Source: Galaxea fascicularis
Taxonomy: Eukaryota; Cnidaria; Anthozoa; Scleractinia; Euphylliidae
Assembly: GCA_948470475.1 (NCBI GenBank)
Contig: OX419336.1
Coordinates: 5,444,484-5,508,483 of the forward strand
Direction: 5' to 3'
Length of the DNA stretch: 64,000 nucleotides
Part shown: positions 25,311 to 33,603 of the stretch, in pieces
How the letters are laid out: each line of letters opens with the position of its first letter
How positions within the stretch are numbered: position 1 is the first letter of the stretch
Notes under the pieces: generated by a model
What the model was told of the DNA's origin: nothing
Databases searched by the model: none
The model's input: only the letters and a program-made list of their open reading frames with translations
Program-made: the position numbers and the translations under genes

Positions 25311-25384
25311 TCTTGTGGTTTGTGGGACGCGCTAGATTAGCTAAAACAATGAAGTGGAATACCGGGTGATGCCACCGTACGTGC
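25311..25384 (+). promoter_or_regulatory. Conserved promoter block of copy 4
   Basis: TCTTGTGGTTTGTGGGACGC, a 20-bp stretch continuing GCT, matches the block at 21302 upstream of copy 3 at nearly the same distance from the ATG. It includes the RUNX-like TGTGGTTT. Confidence 0.6.
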
Positions 25385-25527
25385 TCTTTGATAAACAATT
25401 GGAACAGTTATAAGACAAGGTCGGAGAATACAAGGGAAACGCAAGCAAGTCAGTTGAAGGGTAAATGTGCCTTGGCCAACCAGCCGAGTTAGACACCAAC
25501 TTTGAGCCACAAGTTTAACAAACTAAC

Positions 25528-25926
25528 ATGGATAACCGAGAATCGAAGCGGAACATTTGTCATGTGGACTACTCAAGAGAAATCATAGGAGAACTAACAT
25601 GTCAGACATCTGCTTCGTATGAAAGAGACATGAACAAGTATTTAACCATCATTTATCACAACATAAGCAGGCTTCAAGAGGACAAGAGAGCAACAGCAAG
25701 GTGTGATAGCATACCACATGATCAATTTAAAAAGTTTGGCCCACCAGAAAGGGCATCGTTTCAACGGAGAGAAAACAGTGTTTCTGCTGGCTTCAGGCTT
25801 GGCCTGACCGATTCCTCTTTTATTCGTTGTTCACCTCAGCATTCATACAATTCTAAGTCCTTTAAAAGAAGGGTGACTTTTTCCAATCCACAGGAAACAA
25901 AAACCAGGCCTGCCTTGAAGAAGTGA
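25528..25926 (+). CDS. RVxF-family protein 4 (subgroup B), 132 aa
   Basis: This single-exon gene has its ATG at 25528, preceded by AACTAAC. The helix block is at residues 31-52 (YERDMNKYLTIIYHNISRLQ). FQRRENSVS at 78-86 is a basic, serine-containing kinase-type site, but the proline of the 14-3-3 motif seen in copy 3 is lost. SKSFKRRVTFSN lies at 109-120, followed by a 12-residue basic tail not found in copy 3. It contains KRRVT, so the RVxF core itself overlaps an R-R-x-T kinase consensus. It is the last copy before the 11.8-kb transposon insertion. PP1 binding is inferred. Confidence 0.75.
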   Translation: MDNRESKRNICHVDYSREIIGELTCQTSASYERDMNKYLTIIYHNISRLQEDKRATARCDSIPHDQFKKFGPPERASFQRRENSVSAGFRLGLTDSSFIRCSPQHSYNSKSFKRRVTFSNPQETKTRPALKK

Positions 25927-26561
25927 ACGTTCTGATGAATTAAGGATCTTTCCGGTTTTCACGAGAATTGCGGAAAATGGGCGATAGACAGTGAGCGGAC
26001 AGACATTAGAGACATATTAAGGTGTTATTGAAGCCGAGTTCTTGAACATTAATGTTGTCCTGATGTTCAATTCATGTCCTAATCTTGCCCAATTTGGTCG
26101 CGCAAGAAAAGCGACAAGGGACCGTGTGCAAAGAGGACTTCAAAAGAACAACAAAGTCGCCCTGTGGGTGCAAAGTCAAATTCAAGAGATTTCTTATCGT
26201 CCTTAACTTGCAACTCAGAAAGGATTTTAGGAAGACGACGGTGATAGCAACTAGAACACCACAATAACACAGCTTTAGCAAGCAACAGAATTGAAATAAT
26301 CCCTCTTTATGTTCGATACATATAAGTCGATTGTCCACTCCTTTGTCGTCCTCGGTGATCGAAAGGCGGACTAAATTTAACGTTTTGTGGAGAACTTGAA
26401 CTGTGTTATGACGGTGCTGATTTTCGTTCGTATTGGCTACAATGTCTTTCCCACCAATTCGGTTCCCCGGCCGATAGTTTGACCACTGCATCGTGAAATT
26501 GAATTAATGAGCTGGAATAATCGAGCACTACTGTAGTTACAATGACAAGATTTTGTATCAT
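25927..26561. other. Intergenic between copy 4 and the transposon
   Basis: No supported gene is present. Frames on the - strand (26072-26491) lack known domains and paralogues. Confidence 0.4.
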
Positions 26562-26567
26562 GTAAAT
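26562..26567. repeat. Left target-site duplication GTAAAT
   Basis: GTAAAT directly precedes the CCCGGCATAG terminus and is repeated at 38394-38399 directly after the inverted terminus. Confidence 0.75.
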
Positions 26568-26720
26568 CCCGGCATAGTAAATCGAACGCAATCGAACTAA
26601 ATTTCAATCGAACTCAATCGAACTCAATCGGTGGATTGAGTTCGATTGAGTTGGGCAATCGAACGAAATCGAACTCACCGAAAAAAAAAAAAATCAATCG
26701 AAACCAATCGAACGTTCGAT
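26568..26720. repeat. Left terminal inverted repeat with ATCGAAC motifs
   Basis: About ten (A/C)ATCGAAC motifs lie in both orientations, including the inner inverted pair CAATCGAACTCAATC / GATTGAGTTCGATTG. The block GGCAATCGAACGAAATCGAA also occurs in the right terminus in complement. The motifs are probable transposase binding sites. Confidence 0.8.
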
Positions 26721-26843
26721 TTTCGAACTCGTGATTTATGTAAAACAGACGTAAAAAATCCATTACCAGATCTTAGAAGCTCGAGTTACTTCAGCCCTGA
26801 GTGTAGTGCACGTGTTTTTCGTAAACGAAGAAAATCCGCAGAA

Positions 26844-27010
26844 ATGGCTTCAGATGAGTTGTGGATCGTAAGCTTCAAATGTATAGTCAAAGGCTACCAG
26901 GAATGCCGCTTTGACGTCAAGTTTTCAGGGTTTTAAAGAAAATAGGCGAGAAAGGCCGTGCCTTCCGAATTCCAAAGGAGCGCGGACAATTAGGTCACCT
27001 TCAACGTTAA
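26844..27010 (+). pseudogene. Frame-shifted HIRAN-like domain fragment
   Basis: From ATG 26844 one frame reads MASDELWIVSFKCIVKGYQE to 26936. After a +1 shift the adjacent frame continues GEKGRAFRIPKERGQLGHLQ and stops. The G-x-A-F-R-(I/V) ... G-Q-L-G-H-L spacing resembles HIRAN-like DNA-binding modules found in cnidarian transposon-type proteins. The resemblance is by eye. One frameshift and an early stop mark it as broken. Confidence 0.4.
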
Positions 27011-27015
27011 CTATC

Positions 27016-27249
27016 ATGGCAGTAAGATGCTCCCAAACGTCCAATATACTGACGCTCGTTCACCTCTTACTCTCTTGTTCACTGTTAATTGTCCAAGATG
27101 AATTTGAGAGAATCATGTATATCGTGAGTAAGATATTTTTCATAATCACCCATCTACTTTATGCCGTAGCCTGTGTCGCGGTTAGTAATTTGCTTGTATT
27201 TTTGCATAAAAGTAATCCTTCGAGTTGTCTTGCCGCTATTGTAAGTTAA
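27016..27249 (+). CDS. Possible 77-aa hydrophobic ORF in transposon left arm
   Basis: The ATG at 27016 lies in a good context (TATCATGG) and opens a frame with two hydrophobic stretches, around ILTLVHLLLSCSLLIV and FFIITHLLYAVACVAV. It overlaps the end of the HIRAN-like fragment in another frame. I see no homologue. It may be chance. Confidence 0.2.
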   Translation: MAVRCSQTSNILTLVHLLLSCSLLIVQDEFERIMYIVSKIFFIITHLLYAVACVAVSNLLVFLHKSNPSSCLAAIVS

Positions 27250-27832
27250 AAAAAAAAAAGGAAAGGGTACGGAAATACGCCCGCGGGAATAATGATAGCT
27301 TTGTTTTGTTTTGTTCTGTTCTGTTCTCTTAACTACCGTGGACAGTTTTTTTAAATGGGGTTTGTGTTATTGAATAAATAGTAAAAAAAAAGCGCAAGAA
27401 AAACTTAACACGTTCCAAAACCTAGTGCGATATTCCAAAGTGAAAAATTCAGCTAAGAAGGCCTGTTTCTTGTTATTTTTATCCGAAATCCCTTAAGATT
27501 CAGCTGATTAATGGCTTTTAAAGTCCTTTTCTCTCCGAGCAGCTCTTTCTCGAAAGAAAATCGATGTTTTCCTGTCGAAACAGGCGAATTTTTTATCGTA
27601 CAAAACTGGCCTACTTTTGCTCGTTTTAAACGTATCAGCTAGAAGTAGGGCATACAGTCACTATTCAGCTGATTTAATTCAGCTGAAATCATACATTAAG
27701 GACGTGTTATTAGACAGCAGGCCTTTTTCCCGTCATAAAATCTACTATCGTAATGTAAATAAGGTAACGAAGGGCCAGAACGTAAGAATTGAAGAAAACA
27801 TTTAACCGAATTCAAAGTACGGCTAAAAAGTT

Positions 27833-28382
27833 GCTTCGAATATTTCTGAAACCATTTTTAAAGTATGGCTAAAATGGTGCTTCGGAAATTTTTGAAACCA
27901 CTTCAAAGCTAGCAAAAATGCTTCGGAAGTTCATGAAACCATGTCAAAGATGGTTCGAAAAGTTTCTGAAACCATTTTAAAATATAGCTGGAAAGTTGCT
28001 TCGGAAATTTCTGAAACCATTTTAACTGAGTATTGCTGCAAAGGTACTTCGGAAATTTCTCAAAACACTTCAAAGTTGTCTCGAAGAAATGCTTCGGAAA
28101 ATTCTGAAACATTTTTTAAGTATGCTTTAAAAATTGCTTCGGAAATTTCTGAAACCACTTCAAAGTTGTCTGAAAGCTGGGTGAAATGCTTCGGAAATTT
28201 CTGGAAAGGTGCCTTGGCAATTTCTGAAACCACTCCAAAGTACTAGAGTGTGATGGAAAAATGCTTCGAAAATGCCTGAAACCATTTTAAAGTGTAGCTC
28301 AAAAGTTGCTTCGGAAATTTCTGAAACAATTTCAAAGGATGGCGGAAAAGTTACTTCGATTTGGAAATTTTTAAAACCATTT
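27833..28382. repeat. Left subterminal array of ~47-bp repeats
   Basis: About twelve copies of GCTTCGGAAATTTCTGAAAC, followed by CATTTTAAAG or CACTTCAAAG, are spaced 40-50 bp apart. The core TTCGGAAATTTCTGAA is a near-perfect palindrome, which suggests a dimeric protein site. The same unit occurs inverted near the right end of the element. The long frames through this array are by-products of the repeat. Confidence 0.85.
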
Positions 28383-28516
28383 GCTTTTAGCTCACTGTGA
28401 GAACACCACTGAATTTTAGAATATACTAGTATTTCGAAAATCATGGCTGTAGAAATAAGTGGTAATTCTACATTGTTACGACAAAAGAAAAAAATAACAA
28501 CAAAAAACAGTGGGAA

Positions 28517-28886
28517 TTAAATATTCCTTGCTAGATTTTCATACGCTTCCTTTACATATCTATAAGTTCCCAAATGAAGTTTTCCATTGTTGTCCAGTTT
28601 AAAATTGACAAGAAGCACGCAAGCTACTGGCAGCTCGTCTTCCCAAGTCCTTCCATTTTGAAGTAACCATGGCTGCCATCTTGTTCTTCAGCTTCCTCTT
28701 GAGTACTGAATCTTGAATTTATCGCAGTGGATTTCGAGTACTTTTCCAATCACTGGAACTTTGCTGCATTTTTCGATGTTCACGGCGATGAAAACATCCT
28801 TTTGAAGAGACTCCTTCAGGTTGTCGTTGTCTACCTCAGTGACACGCGATAATATCTGTTCTCGACTCTGGTAACGCCCAATGTAC
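28517..28886 (-). pseudogene. Broken terminal exon on the minus strand
   Basis: Read on the - strand, a splice acceptor TTTTTTTAG lies just outside 28886. An open stretch of ~66 codons (VYIGRYQSREQ ... KVPVIGKVLEIHCDKFKIQY) reaches a single TGA at 28688-28690. The same frame then continues for 57 codons (RTRWQPWLLQNG ... DELPVACVLLVNF) to a natural stop at 28517. The TGA stands where a tryptophan (TGG) would fit between GS and RTRW. The sequence resembles C-termini of cnidarian transposon-associated proteins, from memory. No upstream exon was found. Confidence 0.45.
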
Positions 28887-29007
28887 ACCTAAAAAAATAA
28901 GACAATTCCACCTTTCCAGATTTTTTCTTTAGCCTTTTTGTATCAAAAAATATAATGCCTTTTGTCACACAGTACAATCCATCAGTGCTAACCTTAAAAA
29001 TATTTTA

Positions 29008-29130
29008 ATGAGCAAGTTGCATTTAATCGAAAACCAACCAATGCTGAGAGAAATATACAGAGAACCCCCTCTCATCTCCTACAGGAGAGGAAAATCTCTA
29101 AAAGACATACTTGTTAGAGCTAAACTCTAA
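29008..29130 (+). pseudogene. Penelope-like element fragment
   Basis: The open stretch MSKLHLIENQPMLREIYREP is followed by PLISYRRGKSLKDILVRAKL and a stop. The P-x-(I/V)-x-Y-(R/K)-R-G-(K/R/P)-S-L-K-D-x-L-V-R-A pattern is typical of the segment between RT and GIY-YIG endonuclease in Penelope-like retroelements. It lies between the broken minus-strand exon and the promoter of the large transposon gene. Confidence 0.6.
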
Positions 29131-29243
29131 AGGTCAAAGACCTATTACATCACGGAACAGCGGAGTCGTGTTTAGCCTGTCAACCCCATTTAACCATTTT
29201 GTGCCAACTTTTGCGTTCTTTTTGTGCACAGTACTTTGAATGT

Positions 29244-29309
29244 GTATAGTGTCTGTTCGCGTGACGTCACAAAAATTCCGAAAACGAGGCGCCGCCATCT
29301 TGGAGGAGT
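29244..29309 (+). promoter_or_regulatory. Promoter of the SWIM-YqaJ-Ulp1 gene (mirror of 35175-35242)
   Basis: GTATAGTGTCTGT at 29244-29256 and CCGCCATCTTGGAGGAGT at 29292-29309 have close matches at nearly the same spacing, in inverted orientation, before the transposase gene. GCCGCCATCTT is the complement of the YY1-type AAGATGGCGGC. A short upstream ORF (ATG TTT TAT TTA TAA) begins at 29311. Confidence 0.6.
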
Positions 29310-29324
29310 AATGTTTTATTTATA

Positions 29325-32189
29325 ATGGCGGCAACTGAAGCGTGTCCTTCTGAGAGCGAGACAAATTCCAAGTTTTTTCTGTCTGCCTATGGCGAGTCAT
29401 TACAGGGTAACATAAGGGGAAGATATGTGGAGAAAATAGGGGCCATTGGTATCGACCCTTTCCTTATTCCGCAAGAAAACTTTACTCCGGAATGTCTTCC
29501 TCCAGTCGAGTCGTGCGATCTTCTGTCATATCTAGTGCTCGATACGAGTTTTTATACAAAGGAGCAGTTTAAAAATTTCAGAAGTCTCCTTGCGTACAAC
29601 CATATGGTGTCCGGCTTTATTACAAGTGTTCTTGGACAAACATTGCGAGATAAATACGTGGTTCTTGCAAAAGTAAGACATTCCCAACGAATGAATGATC
29701 CGCACGTGCCATTGTGGATAATATCAACCAAAGAAGGAACTGTTCTTTCAGCTCACTGTGCTGGGTGTATGGCCGGGCTGGGAGAATGCTGTTCTCATAT
29801 CGCAAGTGTTCTTTTTTATATTGAAGTGTGGACGAGATTAAATGGGAAGCTTGCCTGCACCCAAGTAAAATGTACGTGGCTGTTACCTACCACAGTTAAG
29901 CAAGTTGACTACGCAAGGATCAAAGAAATTAACTTTTCTTCTGCAAAGAAACTAAAAGCCGACCTCGATAAGTCCATTGAAACGGTTGCTTTACCTGCTG
30001 TTGATTCAAGTCCACCATCTCACACTTCCACACCTAAACGTCCAGAAGTGCAAATGTCATCATCACTAGAACCTTCTGCTGAAGAAATGGATGCTTTTTA
30101 TCACTCTTTGAGTGAATGCAAAATTAAACCAGTGTGTTTAAGTTTAATTCACCCATTTGCTGATTCATTTATTTCAAGTACTAGAAACATTAAGGCAGTG
30201 ACAGACTTGTTTGATCCCAAGTATCTAGAGCTTTCATATACTGATCTTCTAAAGGAGTGTAATAAAGTACAATTGAACCTATCTGATGAAGATATTAAGT
30301 CAATCGAAAGGGAAACTGTGGATCAGGCCAAAGGAAGTGCTTTTTTTAGACACAGGGCTGGAAGAGTGGGGGCTTCCAAATGCCGTGCAGCCAGTCATAC
30401 AGATCCTTCACAGCCCTCCCAGTCTCTGGTCAAAGCTATTTGTTATCCAGATATTTTTCGCTTTTCCACAGCAGCCACAAGACATGGATGCAAACATGAG
30501 GATATTGCCATCGCAGAATATGAAAAAATAATGCGAAAAACTCATGCTAACTTTGTTGTAACTAAATGTGGAACAATTATAAACAAGAAGTACCAATTTT
30601 TACATGCCACTCCAGATTTTCTGTGTGAATGTGATTGCTGTGGACAGGGATGTGGCGAAGTCAAGTGCCCTTACTGCATAGATGGAGTTGACTTTGACAG
30701 CTATGTGCAAAAGAAATCTTCCTGTTTGCAGAAAAATGAATCTTGTCTCCAACTCAAAAGAGATCATGACTATTATTACCAAGCACAACAACAAATCCAT
30801 ACAAGTGGGAGAGGATATTTAGATTTTATTGTGTTTGCCTCAGATGGGCAAACATCAAAATTTTTCTTGGAAAGACTTGCTCCAGACATGAAACACTGGG
30901 AAACACAAATTCCCAAACTAGCAACTTTCTGGAGAATTTGCATATTACCAGAAATATTGGGAAGATGGTATACCCGAAAGATGGATTTAAAAGCCCAGCT
31001 TTCCCCAGAAGAAGTCGCAAAACCTGGTGACTGTTACTGCAGGGAAACAACTAGTGAAGCACCGATAACATGTGCCAACCACACATGCAAAATATCCAGA
31101 TTTCATCCATCCTGTTTGGGTATCAAGAATGTAACAGTTCCAAAAATATGGTACTGCCCTCATTGTAGAAAGTTGCCTCAATTTACCAGGGCAAAAAGCA
31201 AGAAATTGCCTGAAATGAAGGATCAGTTCCTAAGTGAGGCAACAAAACTTGCAAGTATCTGCACATGTCAAAAAAAAGCACAGGCAAATGATAAACTGCT
31301 GAAATGTCATAATGAACAGTGCCCAAATGGTAAATTTTTTCATCTGTCATGCATGTCTTACAAACGTTATCCAAGCAATGCAAGAACAACCTGGCTTTGC
31401 TATAACTGTAAGATTACAGTACCTAAAAGTAGACCATCAACACCAGCTCAAGGGGATTCTGATTTGGTCGAAGAACTGGCTGGAACACCCGATAATGTAA
31501 TGTCAGCCCCTATTATTAATGATTCAAGCTCCCAAAGTGATAATGATTTGAAGGCAGATTCACCTGCAACACCAATCAACATCGGTGCAAACACCCAACA
31601 GGATAGTGATGTTTTGTTTGTCAAAGAAACTGTCAACACAAATGTTAATAAGACAGGTTCACTAGGGAATCTGACTGATAGAGAATTTGCATTGATAGAG
31701 GATACACATGGCTGGTTAGACTGTTCTATAATCCACCAGGCACAAATCTACCTCAAACAGTTAAATCCGAACATTGAAGGATTTCAAAGGCCCACACTTG
31801 GTCCAATAAGAGCCTTTGACATTATCAGTGGTGAATTCATACAGATTTTGAACACTGGAGGTAACCACTGGGTATGTTTAAGTTCCATTGGTTGCTCCAG
31901 TGGCCATGTTAATTTATATGACAGTTTTTTTCATGATGTTGTCTGTGACGACATTGAGGAACAGGCAAGAAGTCTACTCGGACAGGAATTCAGGGGAATT
32001 AATGTTGTCCCTATTCAGCAGCAACTAAATGGATCTGACTGTGGGGTATTTGCTATAGCATTTGCTACGAGCCTTGTTTTTATGCAAGAGCCCTTGAGTA
32101 TTCAATTTGATATCCCGAAGATGCGTCCTCACCTTTCAAGATGTTTGAGGTCCAATAGAATGGAACTTTTTCCAACCATTGATATTTAA
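29325..32189 (+). CDS. Transposon protein: SWIM, YqaJ nuclease, two PHD fingers, Ulp1 protease (954 aa)
   Basis: This is an intact single-exon ORF and the second gene of the 11.8-kb element. The SWIM zinc site is near residues 145-158 (CAGCMAGLGECCSH). A YqaJ-type lambda-exonuclease-like domain spans ~336-540, with the GRVGASKC start, D431 in HATPDF, E445-V-K447 in GEVKCP, and Q486/Q488 in DYYYQAQQQ. PHD finger 1 spans 570-614 and PHD finger 2 spans 646-695, both with complete Cys4-His-Cys3 sets. A C48 (Ulp1/SENP) cysteine protease spans ~790-945, with H848 (GGNHWV), D866 (LYDS), Q900 and C906 (GSDCGVF). All catalytic residues are present. Expected roles are DNA end processing (nuclease), chromatin reading (PHD) and SUMO or ubiquitin-like cleavage (Ulp1). 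Combining all of these in one ORF is unusual. The ATG at 29325 follows the conserved promoter. Confidence 0.85.
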   Translation: MAATEACPSESETNSKFFLSAYGESLQGNIRGRYVEKIGAIGIDPFLIPQENFTPECLPPVESCDLLSYLVLDTSFYTKEQFKNFRSLLAYNHMVSGFITSVLGQTLRDKYVVLAKVRHSQRMNDPHVPLWIISTKEGTVLSAHCAGCMAGLGECCSHIASVLFYIEVWTRLNGKLACTQVKCTWLLPTTVKQVDYARIKEINFSSAKKLKADLDKSIETVALPAVDSSPPSHTSTPKRPEVQMSSSLEPSAEEMDAFYHSLSECKIKPVCLSLIHPFADSFISSTRNIKAVTDLFDPKYLELSYTDLLKECNKVQLNLSDEDIKSIERETVDQAKGSAFFRHRAGRVGASKCRAASHTDPSQPSQSLVKAICYPDIFRFSTAATRHGCKHEDIAIAEYEKIMRKTHANFVVTKCGTIINKKYQFLHATPDFLCECDCCGQGCGEVKCPYCIDGVDFDSYVQKKSSCLQKNESCLQLKRDHDYYYQAQQQIHTSGRGYLDFIVFASDGQTSKFFLERLAPDMKHWETQIPKLATFWRICILPEILGRWYTRKMDLKAQLSPEEVAKPGDCYCRETTSEAPITCANHTCKISRFHPSCLGIKNVTVPKIWYCPHCRKLPQFTRAKSKKLPEMKDQFLSEATKLASICTCQKKAQANDKLLKCHNEQCPNGKFFHLSCMSYKRYPSNARTTWLCYNCKITVPKSRPSTPAQGDSDLVEELAGTPDNVMSAPIINDSSSQSDNDLKADSPATPINIGANTQQDSDVLFVKETVNTNVNKTGSLGNLTDREFALIEDTHGWLDCSIIHQAQIYLKQLNPNIEGFQRPTLGPIRAFDIISGEFIQILNTGGNHWVCLSSIGCSSGHVNLYDSFFHDVVCDDIEEQARSLLGQEFRGINVVPIQQQLNGSDCGVFAIAFATSLVFMQEPLSIQFDIPKMRPHLSRCLRSNRMELFPTIDI

Positions 32190-32210
32190 TAATGGACATT
32201 TTCCCAAGTG

Positions 32211-32378
32211 TTAACCTTTTAAGCCCTAACAGTGAGTAGCAAATAAGTTTTCCTGACCTTACATTATCACTGCCTAATGAAACATACAGGTCAGGAGAAT
32301 GAATAAAAAGGAGTAACTGAACAGTAACCATAAGAAATGCACTGTATGGCAGAACTTGATATGGGGCTTAAAAGGTTA
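32211..32378. mobile_element. MITE nested downstream of the YqaJ gene
   Basis: The ends TTAACCTTTTAAGCCC and GGGCTTAAAAGGTTA are inverted copies 168 bp apart. It starts 22 bp after the stop codon and contains an AATAAA-type signal near 32300 that could serve the upstream gene. Confidence 0.75.
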
Positions 32379-33123
32379 CATTCTTCATTAAACACAGTTA
32401 TATAAAATTATGTAAATACCCTTGTTGTTATGATACGCTGTAAGTGAGCATTGCCACATCTTGTACTTGTTTATTGGGAAAAATCCCACAGGTGAGGGAC
32501 AATGATTTCCAGGTAGTATCCGCAAAGATTACCGGTAAATCCCAGTAGAGAACTTATTTTAAGGTAGAAAGAAAGGACCCAGTTATCTTGAGAGGCATTT
32601 TTTCATTCTGTACTAAAGGGATGTGTGGAATAAGGCCCCAATTACAAATGACGCCTGATATTAATACATGTACTAAATTCTCCCTTTGATTATTAAGCAT
32701 AAACAAGACAAATTGGAAGGAGAATCTAGCAGTTCATCAGGAGGCACTTGAGGCTTCATTCCAAAGAGCTAGAAATATTGTTGTAATTATTTACTGCCTC
32801 TCCAACCCAGTGTTAGATATTAAAGGAGGACCCTTATCCATGGATAAAAATATCATTTATTACTAAGGCTCACCATTATTCTATACAGGATCAGAAAATT
32901 TGATCGAAACAGTGTCAAATATCTGTGTGGGAGGCTAATATGAACCTTGCAATATATATATTTGTATGAAAGAAAGCTACATTATTAAAATTATACAATA
33001 AAAACCTGCTGAAGCTTGTGACAAGGGTGAATCATTACCACGTAAGAAATGTTTACATTTTCTCGATAATCCTTATTCTTTTCAACCATTAAGTCGTGAG
33101 TTTACAGTCAAGGTTGGTCACAT

Positions 33124-33364
33124 GGGCCGGGTTGTTCGAAGCTGAGTTAAGATAACCCAGGGTTAGTGCGAAATTTGAACACAGACATTAAAGCTTAAAA
33201 AGTAAATTCAGTTTAATTGTTTTTGTCAACAAGTAGATGATTAGATGCTCTTGAAAAGAACAGAGAAAATAACCTGAGAAAATCCTTTTGAATAAAAGAA
33301 AAATAAACTGGGGTTAGAATTTAACCCCGGGTTAGTGCTAACTGGCGTTCAAACAACTGGGCCC
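33124..33364. mobile_element. MITE nested between the convergent genes
   Basis: The left end GGGCCGGGTTGTTCGAAGCT and the right end complement GGGCCCAGTTGTTTGAACGC match, followed by AGTTA..ATAACCC.GGGTTA on both sides. It is non-coding. Confidence 0.75.
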
Positions 33365-33603
33365 TGAAACTCATCTTGCTTGAATGGATTTGCAGGTGAC
33401 TCCCCATAGAGCTGCAGTGTTTTTAATCACCCTTTTTTCATGCATATCACTTTTCTGGCTTAAGTAACAACAACTACAATTCTATTTAACAAGCTTGCTA
33501 CACTTCTTGGCTAAGTATTTAGGTGTACTGTAAATGGACTGGGGCTCAGGCAAGAGGTATGGCTAATTCAGACAACTTGATGAGTTATTACCTATTAAAG
33601 AAA

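Noticed and set aside
27833..28382. Regular ~47-bp spacing looks CRISPR-like
   Set aside because: The spacers are not unique, the unit is palindromic and recurs inverted at the other end of a eukaryotic transposon, and there are no cas genes.
27909..28444. Repetitive open frames on both strands through the subterminal array
   Set aside because: They are translations of the DNA repeat in several frames, with no independent coding signal.
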